From NCBI GenBank assembly GCA_039519185.1, contig CM076848.1, positions 33,778,849-33,842,848 of the forward strand: DNA of 64,000 bases, written 5' to 3'. A program made the position numbers and the translations under genes. Source of the DNA: Astragalus membranaceus (taxonomy: Eukaryota; Streptophyta; Magnoliopsida; Fabales; Fabaceae). The notes under the pieces were generated by a model that had not been told where the DNA came from, did not search any database, and worked only from the letters and a program-made list of their open reading frames with translations. This document shows, piece after piece, positions 1 through 11,426 of the stretch. Positions within the stretch are counted from its first letter, which is position 1; each line of letters opens with the position of its first letter.

Positions 1-493
1 CATAATAAATATTCCAATTGAATATAAAACGTTGTGATATTTATTAAATTTTTACTGATTTTTTATTTTATGTTTTGAACAAATTTTGTTATAAAGTCTT
101 TGTTTATCTTCTCTTCCACTTTGACTTAAATTTATTATCAATTCAATATTTAAGTAATATTTAACTATTTTATATAATTATTTAACAATAAAAGTGACTA
201 AAACTATAATATTCTTGAGAATCGCTACAACGAAGTTATGTCTGAACTTTTATGCATGTATTTAAATTATTTCACATTTACATATTTTTAGAAAATTTAT
301 ATAAAATATAAATAACATGAAAATATAATGAAAAATATAGTACCACTATAATAAAACATATAAATATATAGATATATATTCGATAAAGTTATATAAGAGA
401 TACTATAATTTATGTATATTTATATGTTTAAACTTCATAAAATTTAAGAAAAAATATTTTAATAACCCGTGCAACGCACGGGCATTTCGCTAG
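1..493 (+). mobile_element. Helitron 3' end (5' part outside window)
   Basis: An AT-rich stretch ends in a perfect 7-bp hairpin (CCCGTGC at 466-472, GCACGGG at 476-482), then seven bases and the terminal CTAG at 490-493, followed by T. A short GC-rich hairpin just before CTRR and insertion between A and T define Helitron 3' ends. No Rep/helicase coding is visible in this part, so it is probably non-autonomous. The terminus differs from the Helitron family at 6812 and 37726. Confidence 0.75.
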
Positions 494-1039
494 TACATAT
501 GTAAAATAGTCTTCCTAATACATATGTTTTGACAATAATAAATACTCCCAATGTTGCTACTTATGAGACTTAACAGATGCATTACTACTACAATGATGCA
601 GGAAATGTGACCAAATGCAAAATTCAGAATGGTTCATGGAGCATCTGTGTAAAAAGACATCATATCAAACATTTAGAAGGCCTGCATTTTCCAGCACATT
701 GATAATACATGCAACATGTTCTCAGATCAAGTAGAGCCTTCTTCAGGCTACAGTTTAAGCGATTAGATAGAATACAAGTTTCAAAAGCAACAAACATATT
801 ACACAGCTTAAGAAATGTCTTCCTGATGGTCACTTAGAATTACAAGGAATCCAAAATATTACACATTAGGCATAGTCTGTTAGATATTACATTTTTGGCA
901 TAGTCTGTTAGATATTACATTTTTGGCATAGTCTTCGGATAAAGCCAAGTTACTTAAAGAACAAAAGATGTGAGAAAAGGGTGTTCCAAAATGAAAGACT
1001 GGTGGTTTTCTAACTTGGAGAATGGCTACTTGCATACAT
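494..1039. other. Spacer / probable 3' UTR of the RPA-like gene, with a 28-bp tandem repeat
   Basis: This lies between the Helitron terminus and the stop codon of the minus-strand RPA-like gene and probably holds its 3' UTR. A 28-bp unit starting 'tagtctgttagat' is repeated head to tail at 873-900 and 901-928. No coding region is supported. Confidence 0.4.
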
Positions 1040-3986
1040 TCAAGGTTCCTCAGTCTTGATTTGGAGTGGCTTTGCTGTTGAAGAGAATTTAGCACTTAAG
1101 TTTTGTGGACTAATTAAATCAATGCTACAACTGTCCTCAATATTTCTCTTTGCAGGTGTCAGTGCAAGGATATTGTCTGCGTCGTGGTCTGCAGTTGCAG
1201 ATAGTGATTGCTTTGACCATGCAAAAAAGATAGTGTAAGTTATTAGTACTGCCTTGAAAAATACTGATATTGAGCATGAAGACTGTATGCAACTATTGTG
1301 GATGCTAAATAAATTTAAATGAAGATGTAACTTACAGAATCAAGGCGAAAATCTTCACTCATGACAGATTTGGCTTTATCCATTTTAGATGAATTCTACA
1401 TAAGAAATTAATTATTATTAATAATTAGGAATAATCTGTTACAAACAAAATACAGGGAAACAGGTTTGAGGATATAGGCATTACAGTTTCCATGTTGAGA
1501 TTTTCGCTGGAAATAGCTAAATTGTTTCCATCTTGTGATGTATTCTGTTAAGCATGAGGAGGTGATCAGTTTAGGATGACCTCAAATTGTTCATTATCTA
1601 AAGAAATATAAGCCTAATTAATACATATGCAGTTTCCATATCATACTAATACAACTTAGGAAAAATTTGTTAGAAATAAAAGATATGCAAACAGATTTAA
1701 GAGACATAGATGTTACAGTATCGATGATGAGTTATTGGCTGGAAATAGCTAAACCCTTGTTATTTTCTGATGTATTCTGTAAGGCATTAGTAGGTGATCA
1801 GTTTAAAATGACATGACATTACTGAAAATGTAGAGACATCAAAATAATGAATACCTCTGCAGTTTCCATTTCCTCCATTAGTTTTTCAATCCAATCTTTA
1901 CTCTCTGAATATCTAACGACTGAAGCTTGGCGATTTCGGGGTTCAACCTTAACTCTAACAGCCATGGTTCTACCTATGATATGGTCAAGATCTACTGGGT
2001 ATGCCATGGGGTCATCCTCGCCTTCCTATTATCCAAAAAAAACAATGAAAGGAATAAAGATACAGTTAGGGAATGCTTCAGACCTATATTTCCTTCATTG
2101 ATAGAAACATTAATAAAGGCTAGATGTTAGTGATATTAAGGGAGTTACCTCTTTCATTCTGTTGATCAGGTCAAGAGCGGAGGACTCGATCATCTGCTCA
2201 GAATCTTGATCCCAAAACAAAAAGTTATATTCTGCACCATTGTTATCTTTGCCTCTGACTAATACTTTATACCTATTGAATGGCCAAATAAGAGAGGTTG
2301 ATAAATTTGTTTTTACATGTTGCAAGTAAAAAAGAAGCTTCTCGTTTAGTAAAAGTAGAAGAACCTTGGCACAGGAGCTTGGTTTTGATGACCATCATGA
2401 CAAACAAATACTTCAGCAGATGGTTTTAAACCTTTCCTGCAATGCCCACAGCTGTGGTAACTCCATCCGAACTGATTGACGACGATCCTTCCAGTGGTCA
2501 TAACAGTAGTACAGGTAGTATTCTATTGAGCATATATTAATTTAAGTGAATGTGTGTTAGTATGATTGAATTTTAACTGAGCACAGGTGAATAGGCAAAA
2601 GAGATAACATTATTTTGTTTAAAGTTACCTGATATAGTTGCTTCATATTTGTAAGGCTGGTTGGTGGGGCCTTATACTTGAATCTGTCCAGATCAGAAAA
2701 CTGAGCCCCCCCTGTTAATTGTGTCTGTGTTTGAATTGAAAGCTGCAGAACTTCCTCTGGTTTGAGTCTGTGAATAGTATTAAAAAGTAATCAACCATAG
2801 AGTATGAATCATAGAATTTAAGATAGTTAAGATAATAGTCAACTTAGTGTACCTTTCTTTAAACTGAACAATTGGTGGTATCTGTTCATTGAGAAATATT
2901 TTTGAATAATTGTATGAGTTGGAGATTGCCACTGGATATGTTCCTTCAAGACACGGTCAGGAAAATAATTCAATGTGGGGAAGAAATAAATTGGAATAGC
3001 AGATGAAAGACCTCTATAGTTGAATTAACTGTTTATAGAGAAGGAAAAAATGAAGTATTAAAGTTAATATTGTATATACCATCTGTTGGTCTAATTCTTG
3101 CATATTTGATAAGCAAAACGAAAGGTCCAGTGGTTTCCCTTTCGTGATATGCAGATAGGAACCTCGTAGAGTACTCTTGCCATAAAGTACAGGCCAGAAT
3201 GTTTCCACTAAGTCCAAATTAGCCACCAACAATGCAATATTAAAACTTGAGTTAGTCAGAAAAAAGCCTTAAAATAGAAAGTTTTCTGTCTTTAAGTAGT
3301 GTGTTCGTTACCTTAAATCCATCAAGCGAAGAGACACCATGTTATTTGCACAATTAGTTTTAGAGAAGACAATTTGATGTACAGCTCCAATGACATCTAG
3401 GGAAAACATAAGTGAGTATTAAGAGTATGAAATAGTTGAGGAAGTAACAGGTATATTAGTATGTGAATTGAGGAAGAGTTAAAAAACGATACCTACTAAA
3501 AGATCAGCTCTATACTTCCCATTAAGTATGTCTCCGAAATCTTTAAATTTCAATTCCTCATTTGGGATTTCAGAGCTATCAAGTTCCCGTAGAAGGGTGG
3601 TGGGAGTGAAAATGAGTTTGAACCCATGGTCGCAAGCTTTATATTTAAAATCATTAGGAGCAACATTGAAATTTTGCAGCTTGCATATCATTTCCTCTCG
3701 CACTCTATTAGTCCATTTATTGGTCTCTTCTTTAGGCACCAAAACTTGCATCTTATCCCCCTAAAAATATGAAAACCCTTAGGAATGACTATAAGATAAG
3801 AGAAGTTATAACGAAAGCCAGAGAAGTTAAAAGATAAGAGTTAACCTTGGCATCCACGATAACCATCTCCAAATGGCTTTCCAGTTTGTTGTTTACAACT
3901 GTCCAAACGTCGGTTATGCGCACAACCACTATCCAAACATCTTTCTCCCGATTGATGTTTGCTGTAGTGTCAAACCTTCTTGCCAT
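1040..3986 (-). CDS. Replication protein A 70-kDa (RPA1)-like ssDNA-binding protein
   Basis: Ten exons on the minus strand can be joined through GT..AG introns: 3986-3846, 3760-3493, 3396-3312, 3207-3080, 2943-2853, 2767-2629, 2522-2365, 2272-2149, 2025-1855 and 1210-1040. They sum to 1476 nt (491 aa plus TGA) with phase kept at every junction, which strongly supports the model. Residues 1-105 look like a first OB fold (VDAKGDKMQVLV near 44-55). A second follows at about 137-240 (DVIGAVHQIV ... MDLSGNILACTLW). A C-terminal zinc-binding OB domain begins near residue 285, with C288, C309-x2-C312, C325 and H326. This order matches plant RPA1/DUF223-type proteins, which bind single-stranded DNA in replication and repair. 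At about 490 aa it is shorter than canonical RPA1 (about 620-650 aa); the N-terminal interaction domain is absent. Start chosen: first ATG, MARRFDTTANIN. Such genes are multicopy in dicots, so the precise role is unknown. Confidence 0.85.
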
Positions 3987-4157
3987 TTCCTTAACATAGT
4001 GAGGAATTTTGTTAGCAACTGAATTTAAAATGAACTAAAATAAATAGATTAAGTCAAACAGATTCAAAACCCAAAGAAACAGATTAAGTAAAACCAAACT
4101 GAATTCCCAAACACCTTATACCACATTAAGAACCCAAATAAACAGATTAAGTAAAAC

Positions 4158-4613
4158 AGGTTTTAAAATGAACTAAAAATCATAGTGGTTAAAAAAGACA
4201 GCAACTGAAAACCCAAATGCGAAGATACCCAAAGCATAGCAACTTAAAAGTAAAAATTAAGTCAAAATTACAGATTTTAAAGTTGCATAAAAAACAAATT
4301 TTTCCTACAGGAACAAAAAATACTAATCAACTGAAAAACAAACGTAACAACAAATCGAACAAAAAATAGAACCTGAAGTTGTCGTAGGTTTTAAAATGAA
4401 CTAAAAATGATAGTGGTTAAAAAAGACAGCAACTGAAAACCCAAATACGAAGATACCCAAAGCATAGCAACTTAAAAGTAAAAATTAAGTCAAAATTACA
4501 GATTTAAAATTTGCATAAAAAACAAAATTTTCCTACAGAAACAGAAAATACTAATCAACTGAAAAACAAATGTAACAACAAATCGAACAAAACATAGAAC
4601 CTGAAGTTGTGGT
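4158..4613. repeat. 228-bp tandem duplication upstream of the RPA-like gene
   Basis: Two near-identical units begin at 4158 and 4386 (each starting 'aggttttaaaatgaact'), a period of 228 bp with few mismatches. They lie 170-630 bp upstream of the RPA-like start codon, in its promoter or a 5' UTR intron. Confidence 0.85.
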
Positions 4614-5334
4614 TCGAACAGAAACGATAACCTAAAATGACCAAATAGAAGATGCAAGCGATGATTTAGGCTTACGTTTATGGAAGATGAAATAGAAGAT
4701 GATGGCTTCCCGTGGTTGTCTTGAAGAAGATGCAGCAGCTGGTTTATCCTGGAAAAACAAAAGCTGAAACTGTTATTACAGAGCAACGTAAACCCATTAC
4801 AGCGAGAAGAGAAGTGAAAGACGAATAGTGACAGAGGGAGTAAAAAATACCGACGACAAAGCGTGTTTAAGGAAGCAGATGAAGCGAGAAGAGCGAGAAG
4901 AGAATGGAAAGAGGAATAGAGACTTACGTTTATGGAATGCTGGTGAAGAAGATGCAGCAGATTTTCCCTCGAGACTTGAATAATCGCCGGGTCTTTGATC
5001 GTGAGAAGGTAGAGCCTTGAGAGAAGAGAAAGAGGAATAGTGTGAAGAGAGTGGTTGCTGAACAGAGAGACTTGAGAGAAGGGAGTTGTCAGCTAGATTT
5101 TTGATAAAATCTTCATGTCCCGTCAAAGTTAAACTTTACGTGTAAAGGAAAATTTTGGTGGCAATTAGATATTTGTAAAACTATCTGTTAAAAAGACTAA
5201 TTTATCCTTTGGCAGAAAATTTGGTTGTAAGTAAAAAAATAGGTGGCAATTAGTGAAAGAGGCTAATAATGGTAGTTCATAGGAAGTGTATTAGTATAAA
5301 TAGATATTAGATTTCATTATTATTAACTAGTATT
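4614..5334. other. Upstream region of the RPA-like gene, possible 5' UTR exons
   Basis: The minus strand has purine/pyrimidine-biased stretches with a donor-like site ('AAAC|GTAAGT' near 4925) and an open frame from 5126. This could be a noncoding or alternative first exon. A short motif ('cttacgtttatggaa') occurs at about 4672 and 4923, so this stretch may itself be partly duplicated. No protein is claimed. Confidence 0.3.
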
Positions 5335-5545
5335 TTACCCACCAAGTGGGTGTTGCACGAGTGGTAAGTTGCTTGGGCCCCTTAAGCATTTGGTCAGGGG
5401 TTCGATCCCTAGCCGGTGTGTATCGAGAGACATCGTCTGAGAGAGGTCACCCCTTAAATGAACTTCAGCACCTCGAAGGATTAGTCTCCACAGTCGCCCT
5501 TAAATGATACTGTATTTGTTATAATTCGCTATGAAATTATAAATA
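5335..5545 (+). mobile_element. tRNA-derived SINE-like element
   Basis: The 5' part has a box A-like motif ('cacgagtggtaag') and, about 40 bp on, a near-perfect box B ('gggttcgatccct' near 5398-5410), as in the Pol III promoter of tRNA-derived SINEs. A non-tRNA body and an AT-rich tail follow. It cannot fold as a full tRNA. Exact ends and target duplication were not resolved. Confidence 0.55.
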
Positions 5546-6234
5546 CGTTAAAAGTTGCAAAATATAATAAAAGAAAAAGGAAAAACTCCATAAAATGTGA
5601 TATTTCAAATTTATTAAAATAGTTGTGTTGCAAAAAGTTTTAAAAAAAGTTAGTATCATCTTATAATATTAATAATAGAGTACAAAGGGGAAAAAATGAG
5701 ATGTAGTAATGGTGGTATCTTTTTATAATAATGGCGCTCTCGTTGTCGCGTTTGTTGGTTGTTGGCGCTCTCGTTGCTGCTCTCGTTGGCGCTTCCGTTG
5801 GCGCTGTTGTTGCTGCTCTCGTTGCCGCTCCCGTGCGGATTACGAAAAAATGTGGATGAGATTTAATTAAATTTATTTTTTTGGGAAAAATAATTTTGGA
5901 TTTTTTGCTAGCAGTATCGTTTCTTTTGACAATCAATAGTAGTTAAATTAATTGAGTTTAGTAGTTTTGAGTAAATTAAAGTAAATAATAAATTCTACAT
6001 AATTTAATATTAATTATATAAAGTTTATTTACTTACTGAACTTTTAGAAAAAATAAATTAAAAAATAAAAAATTATTGAAAAAAACAATTGACTGCGCGC
6101 GACAGGCAGGAGGCAGCTTTTGCTGCATTTTGGCGCTCCTGTTGCTCCCGTTGGCGCTGTCGTTGCTGCTAGTTTATGCGTTATCCGCTACCTTATCGGT
6201 TATTCGCCTCTTTTTGTCAAACAAAGCCTAACAT
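5546..6234. repeat. AT-rich spacer with two blocks of TCGTTGCTGCTC-like repeats
   Basis: Most of this stretch is plain AT-rich spacer. Within it, 5730-5835 and 6125-6170 are unusually GC-rich and made of degenerate 9-12 bp units such as 'gctctcgttgctg' and 'ggcgctgtcgttg'. The open frames across them are low-complexity Ala/Thr tracts and are not credible genes. Confidence 0.4.
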
Positions 6235-6408
6235 ATTACAAAATTTACATTGCAATTATACAATCATGTATTTCTAAGTACATTGGAATATTTTGCTTCT
6301 TATGAAAAAGGATGGCAAGTTCATTACAAAATTTACATTGCAATTATACAATCATGCATTTCTAAGTACACTGGAATATGCTGCTTCCTACGAAAATTGA
6401 TGGCAAGA
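6235..6408. repeat. 88-bp tandem duplication
   Basis: The unit beginning 'attacaaaatttacattg' occurs at 6235 and again at 6323 with a handful of differences. It lies just left of the CACTA insertion. Confidence 0.8.
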
Positions 6409-6644
6409 AATAGAAGAAGCATGTGTTTTGAGTATATATGCTTACAGCCTCCGGGATTTTCAGTGCGTCTTTTATTGTTATTCGTGCATTTCTTGCTAGT
6501 TTTCTTCGTAATAAATAGTACTGGTCAAGTACAATTACGAAGAATCACGATTCATTGTTCAAACAAAAAATATGAGAGTTGGAAAATTCTTTCAAAGAAT
6601 AATTGAAATACACAATTAACCATGTTCACTACAAGAATTTTGGG

Positions 6645-6811
6645 GATTTTCGGCGGACATAATCCACTGGAAACGGCTAAAATCTGCCGAAAATTGGGTG
6701 TTACCGGTGGATTTTATCCGCCGGAACTCCGTCGGAAATTAACCCGTAGGTAACGGTCGGTAATTTTCGGTGGATTTTCTAACCGGTAAACATAATACAA
6801 ACCGCCGGTAA
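6645..6811. repeat. CACTA left subterminal repeat array, distal part
   Basis: Many direct and inverted copies of a roughly 10-bp motif, ATCCGCCGGAAA / TTACCGGCGGAT, are packed here. In the CACTA family such arrays are where the TNPA protein binds to bring the ends together. The array is cut by the Helitron and resumes at 8918. Confidence 0.8.
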
Positions 6812-8903
6812 TCTACTATTTACTATAGATTTATAGATTTATACAAATTCACCAAATATGATTTTACCAATACCCCCATTCTATCTAAAAGACACCTCAA
6901 ATTTTTGAGGGTAATAATGTCATTACACTCTATTTCTTCTTTTTTTTCTATTTACTCTTACACTCTCTTTCTTACTTTTCACTTTTCTCTTACACTCTCT
7001 TTCTTCCTTTTTTCTCTTTCTTCTTAAACTCTCTTTCCTCCTTTTCACTTTTCTTTTACACTCTATTTCTTCCTTTTTTTTCTTTTTACTTTACTTTTCC
7101 CATAAATAATTATTCTCTTTCTCTTATCACTTCACTTTAATTCTTTTAACTAAATTTCTAAATTTATACAAACACTACTTTAATTAAAAGTTTTGAAGAC
7201 TACTACTGTAAACCTACTATCTAAAAAACAAGAAGACTTAATGACTATTTAAATTAGTAATTAATATTTAAAACAAATATCTCTTATTGATAATCTAATA
7301 TCTAACTTTTATTATCTAGTATAATCTACTAATCAACTAAAATAATCAATTGAAACTATGAGATAACTGCACTGATAAATAAAAAAAAGGAATAACTGCA
7401 GTGATATATAAAAAAACACGAGATTAATATTTACCATTGATATTTATAATTTTTTTTGACAATTTATAATTAATATTTACCATTGATAATTATAATTTTG
7501 GAAAACTACTATAACACTACTATCTAAAAAAACACGTGATAACTGCAATAATCTACTATAATCTACTAATCAACTCAAATAATCTAATATAAAAATACGG
7601 GATAACTGCAATAATCTACTAATCAACTCAAATAATCAATTGAAACTATGAGATAACTGCAATGATATATAAAAACACGCGAGATAACTACACAAATATA
7701 TAAAAAGACACAGGATTAATATTTGTCATTGATAATTAAATTTTTTGAAGACTACTATAAACCTACTATCTAAAAAACAATAATATTTAATGACTATTTA
7801 AACTACTGATTAATATTTAAAATAAATATTTCTTATTGATAATCTACTATCTCTCTTTTACAATCTACTATAATCTATTAATCAACTAAAATAATTAATT
7901 GAAACTACGAGATAACTGCACTGATATATAAAAAAACACGAGATTAATATTTGTCATTGATAATTAAATTTTTTGAAACCTACTACTACAAACCTACTAT
8001 CTAAAAAATAAGCAGACTTAATGACTATTTAAATTACTAATTAATATTTAAAACAATTATTTCTTATTGATAATCTACTATCTAACAAATTTACTATCTA
8101 CTGTAATCTACTATCAACTAAAATAATCAATTGAAACTACCAGATAACTGCACGGATATATAAAAAACACGGAGATAACTGCAGTGATATATAAAAAAAC
8201 ACGGGATTAATATTTGCCATTGATAATTGTAGTTTTTGAAAACAACTATCTAAAAAAACAAATATTTGTCACTAATACCTAAAAAATGACAAATAATAGT
8301 TACTGATATATAAAAAAACACGGGATAAATATTTGTTATTGATAATCTACTATCTATCTTTCACTATCTACAATAATCTACTAATCAACTCAAATAATCA
8401 ATTGAAACTATGAGATAACTGCGCTGATACATAAAAAACACTGGACAACTGGACTGATATATAAAAAAATACGGGGATAATTGCAATGATATATATAAAA
8501 ACACGGGATAGTTGCATAGATATATAAAAAACCATGGGATAACAACACTGATATATAAAAAAAACCCTACACTGATATATAAAAACACACGGGATAAATG
8601 CACATATTGTTTTTAAATGATACTTTTACATTTTTAGTTTTAAAATTTATCAATTTTTTATTTGAAACTCTTTTTTTATCTACTTTAAATTTTTTTTTAT
8701 TTTCACGAGGTAATGTTCAGACTATTTAAATACTGTCTAAATTCATTCCTAAAAAGAACACGACAGCACCTGCCGTATGCAAGTCATCCTCTATATTTTA
8801 CAATTGATTTTAGATAAATGAGATTTCAAACTAACGTTTCTATTTGAGGTAATCGTATGACGTAACGCGATCAGCCCGTGCGGAGACACGAGTATAGTAC
8901 TAG
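6812..8903 (+). mobile_element. Non-autonomous Helitron nested in the CACTA element
   Basis: It begins TCTACTATTTACTATAG at 6812, directly after A. It ends CTAG at 8900-8903, directly before T, as expected for A/T insertion. The pre-terminal hairpin region (from 8874) is decayed compared with the perfect hairpin of its relative at 37726-41950, with which it shares the 3' terminus TATAGTACTAG and much of the interior. The body is AT-rich with many degenerate 'ATATATAAAAAACACG' and 'AATCTACTAATC' repeats and no Rep/helicase ORF. Confidence 0.85.
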
Positions 8904-8917
8904 TTATTTAAAAAACC

Positions 8918-9020
8918 GCCGGAAATGCTAACAAATCCACCGGTAACATTTTTAAAAAAATAAATTTATTTTCAAATCCGCCGGAAACCTAATAGAATCC
9001 GCCGGCAATGTTGTTTTTTT
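8918..9020. repeat. CACTA left subterminal repeat array, proximal part
   Basis: Further copies of the CCGCCGGAAA / CCGCCGGCAA motif continue the array interrupted by the Helitron. Confidence 0.75.
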
Positions 9021-9363
9021 AAAAAAAAACAGTTTTTTAATTCGTTTATTTAAAAATATATATTTATTATTCATTTATTAAAATATTTATTATTTAATTT
9101 GTTTATTTAAAAAAATATTATTTATTATTCGTTTATTAAAAAATTTATTATTTAATTCCAAAATAAATATTATTAATTTTATAATATAAATATTTGTTTT
9201 TTAAATAAATACTAATTAAACGATAATTCAATAATGTTTTTAAAATGATAAAATTTGCATAAACATCTATACAAGAAAGTAGTAATTAAAATATATATTA
9301 CAAAATATAGATTAAAATATCGAAGAATTGAAATTAAAATATCTAATAAAATGACTAAAACTC
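9021..9363. other. AT-rich internal CACTA sequence
   Basis: Noncoding AT-rich DNA between the left subterminal array and the 3' end of the TNPA-like gene. It consists of degenerate 'tttattattcgtttatt' repeats. Confidence 0.5.
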
Positions 9364-9648
9364 CTAGTCATAGTAGCGCTGGGACGGGTTCTTGTTGGGG
9401 TCTGAATTATTGAACCATGTTTCAAAACCAATGTTGAGGTCTAGATCTGTGTTGAGTTGTTGGGGTTGCCCGGGCTACTGCTGGGGTTGCTGGGGCTGCT
9501 GCTGGGGTTGCTGGGGCTGCTGCTGAGGCTGAGAGTTGAAACCAGAGTATGGCTGACCATATAGGCTGTGGAAGGAAGCCTGCATCTGGTGCGGTGCGTA
9601 CGGTTGAAAAGCAGCGCCGTAAGGCTGCATCTGCTGTGGTGGATAAAC

Positions 9649-9722
<74 letters not shown>

Positions 9723-11330
9723 GCCTCGAGTATTGAGACATACTATCAAACATTTGCTTCCAGCGCACCTCATTCAACCGATGTTGCTCCGCATTCAACC
9801 TCTGTTGCTCTGCATGCTGCTCCCGCATCTGCTGTATTTTCTGATCATGTTTGTTCTGTCGCTCTTCCAACTCACGTTGTTGATCGCTCAATTTCTGCGT
9901 CAACAGCTGAACATCGCTTAATTCTGAAGGCGTAGGGACATAAGAGCGACCAGTACTTCTGTCTGAAGAAGATGCTGGATTCAGATTTGGAATAATGAAA
10001 TTTAGGAAAGCAGACGGGCCCAAACCACCAGCTCCTACTAACCAGCCACTTTTTGATGGCCCAACAGATTCCTTCCAAGCAAGAAAAGCCGCTCGACTCT
10101 CCTCAACGGGATCAATCTCATTGTCACTACTCTGCCGATAAATGAATAACCATTAGTATGTAATATATAATATAATAAAAACAATATATAAATATAAATA
10201 ATTAATAAACGTTATTTACCGAAATATTCCTTGACCGATCTTCAAGATATTGACCAGTCTCCTCTCGCATATGAAGTTGACAGTATAACTCAGGCAAAGT
10301 AGGTGGCCGACCAAGGATAGCCTCTTATATATATACATAGTTATTATTTAATATTATTATTTAATAAAATATAAAATATGAATGTATAATATAAATTTAA
10401 TCAATTATTAAGTTTACCAAGCGCCTGTAATGTTCAGTTGCGTTGATAGAGCCACCGGTGTTTATGCAACCCCCTCTCTCAGAAGCACGGTTCTTCTTGG
10501 CTTTCTCACACTTTTTTTATAATTCCCATCGTTCCATTTCAGTTGGAGCTCATGCCAATCAGAATCACCGATCCACGCCGGCTGCTTATTCTTATTACGG
10601 TATTCCCGGAGCATTTCAGAAAAGCGGTGAGAAGCTCTTGTGTTGAATGCTCTCTCAACTTCCTTCGCCGCATCTGGGTACCATGCCATTTTTTCCTATT
10701 TAAACAAATTTAATTAACTTGCTAAGTAAAAACAAATTAATCAATTCAACAAAATTAAAAAATTAAAAATTAATTCATTCGTAAAAAAACTTACTCTGAA
10801 TGCATTCCACATCTTTGAATCCTTATCTTTTTTGACCTCCGTCCAATTCAGCCAGAGTTTAGTGTAATTCGCTTTGATGATGTCTGTGATCGTGCTGGAT
10901 ACAATCCTGCCAGGAATAAACCTGTACATATAAAAAAGATAAATTTTAGATAATAATTTATATTTAAAGTTGTAATAAATCAAACAAATATCGTTAATAA
11001 GTTAATAAATACTTACTGCTGGCCAACAACCTTCACTACGATCCGACCGTCGGGCGTAACCTCAACCACCTCATTATCAATATTATACCTGCGTAACCCA
11101 TCTGCATCTCGCGGGGCTATGACAGTACCGGGTGGAGACACAAATGGACGGCTCAGCTTACTAGGTCCATTGCCATCCTCCGTACTAGGTGGGGGCACAA
11201 ATGGACCATAAACAACGACTTGAGTTACACCACGACGATGCCCGCGTAAAGAAGTAGAAATCTTCTTTAAAAAACCGGTCGGTGGGTCACGAGGTAGGTC
11301 ATGATCAGATTCTGATCCTGATGATGCCAT
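9364..11330 (-). pseudogene. TNPA-like CACTA protein (Transposase_24 / PF03004 type), broken
   Basis: Minus-strand exons start at ATG 11330 (MASSGSESDHDLPRDPP). They run through a Trp-rich domain ('WLNWTEVKKDKDSKMW', 'MAWYPDAAKEVERAFN', 'WHELQLKWNDGNYKK') typical of the plant Ptta/En/Spm second protein. After that come a Gln/Glu coiled coil, a poly-Ser tract and a Gln/Pro-rich tail. These proteins bind subterminal repeats. Two lesions are visible. A 1-bp loss in the A7 run (plus-strand T7, 10512-10518) breaks the frame just before an otherwise intact 'EKAKKNRASERGG' stretch. A TAG at 9475-9477 precedes 36 more sensible codons ending at 9364. Both could be real decay or, less likely, sequencing errors. 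Confidence 0.8.
9650..9721. repeat. (GAT)24 microsatellite encoding poly-Ser
   Basis: Twenty-four uninterrupted GAT units. On the minus strand, in the TNPA-like frame, they read as a run of serines. Confidence 0.95.
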
Positions 11331-11426
11331 GACTGTATCTATATATATAATATGATGAATAACATACATGATGAATAACATATGAATCAAGTCTGATCAT
11401 AAATATAAATATTAATTCATAACAAA

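Noticed and set aside
1..5334. Autonomous Helitron carrying the RPA-like gene
   Set aside because: The Helitron 3' end at 493 faces left, so the gene lies outside it. No Rep/helicase ORF or enclosing 5' end was found.
5335..5420. Possible functional tRNA gene
   Set aside because: Boxes A and B are present but no acceptor stem or anticodon arm can be paired; a SINE explains it.
9549..9935. 128-aa open frame on the plus strand with a long methionine run
   Set aside because: It is the antisense shadow of the (GAT)24 repeat in the TNPA-like gene.
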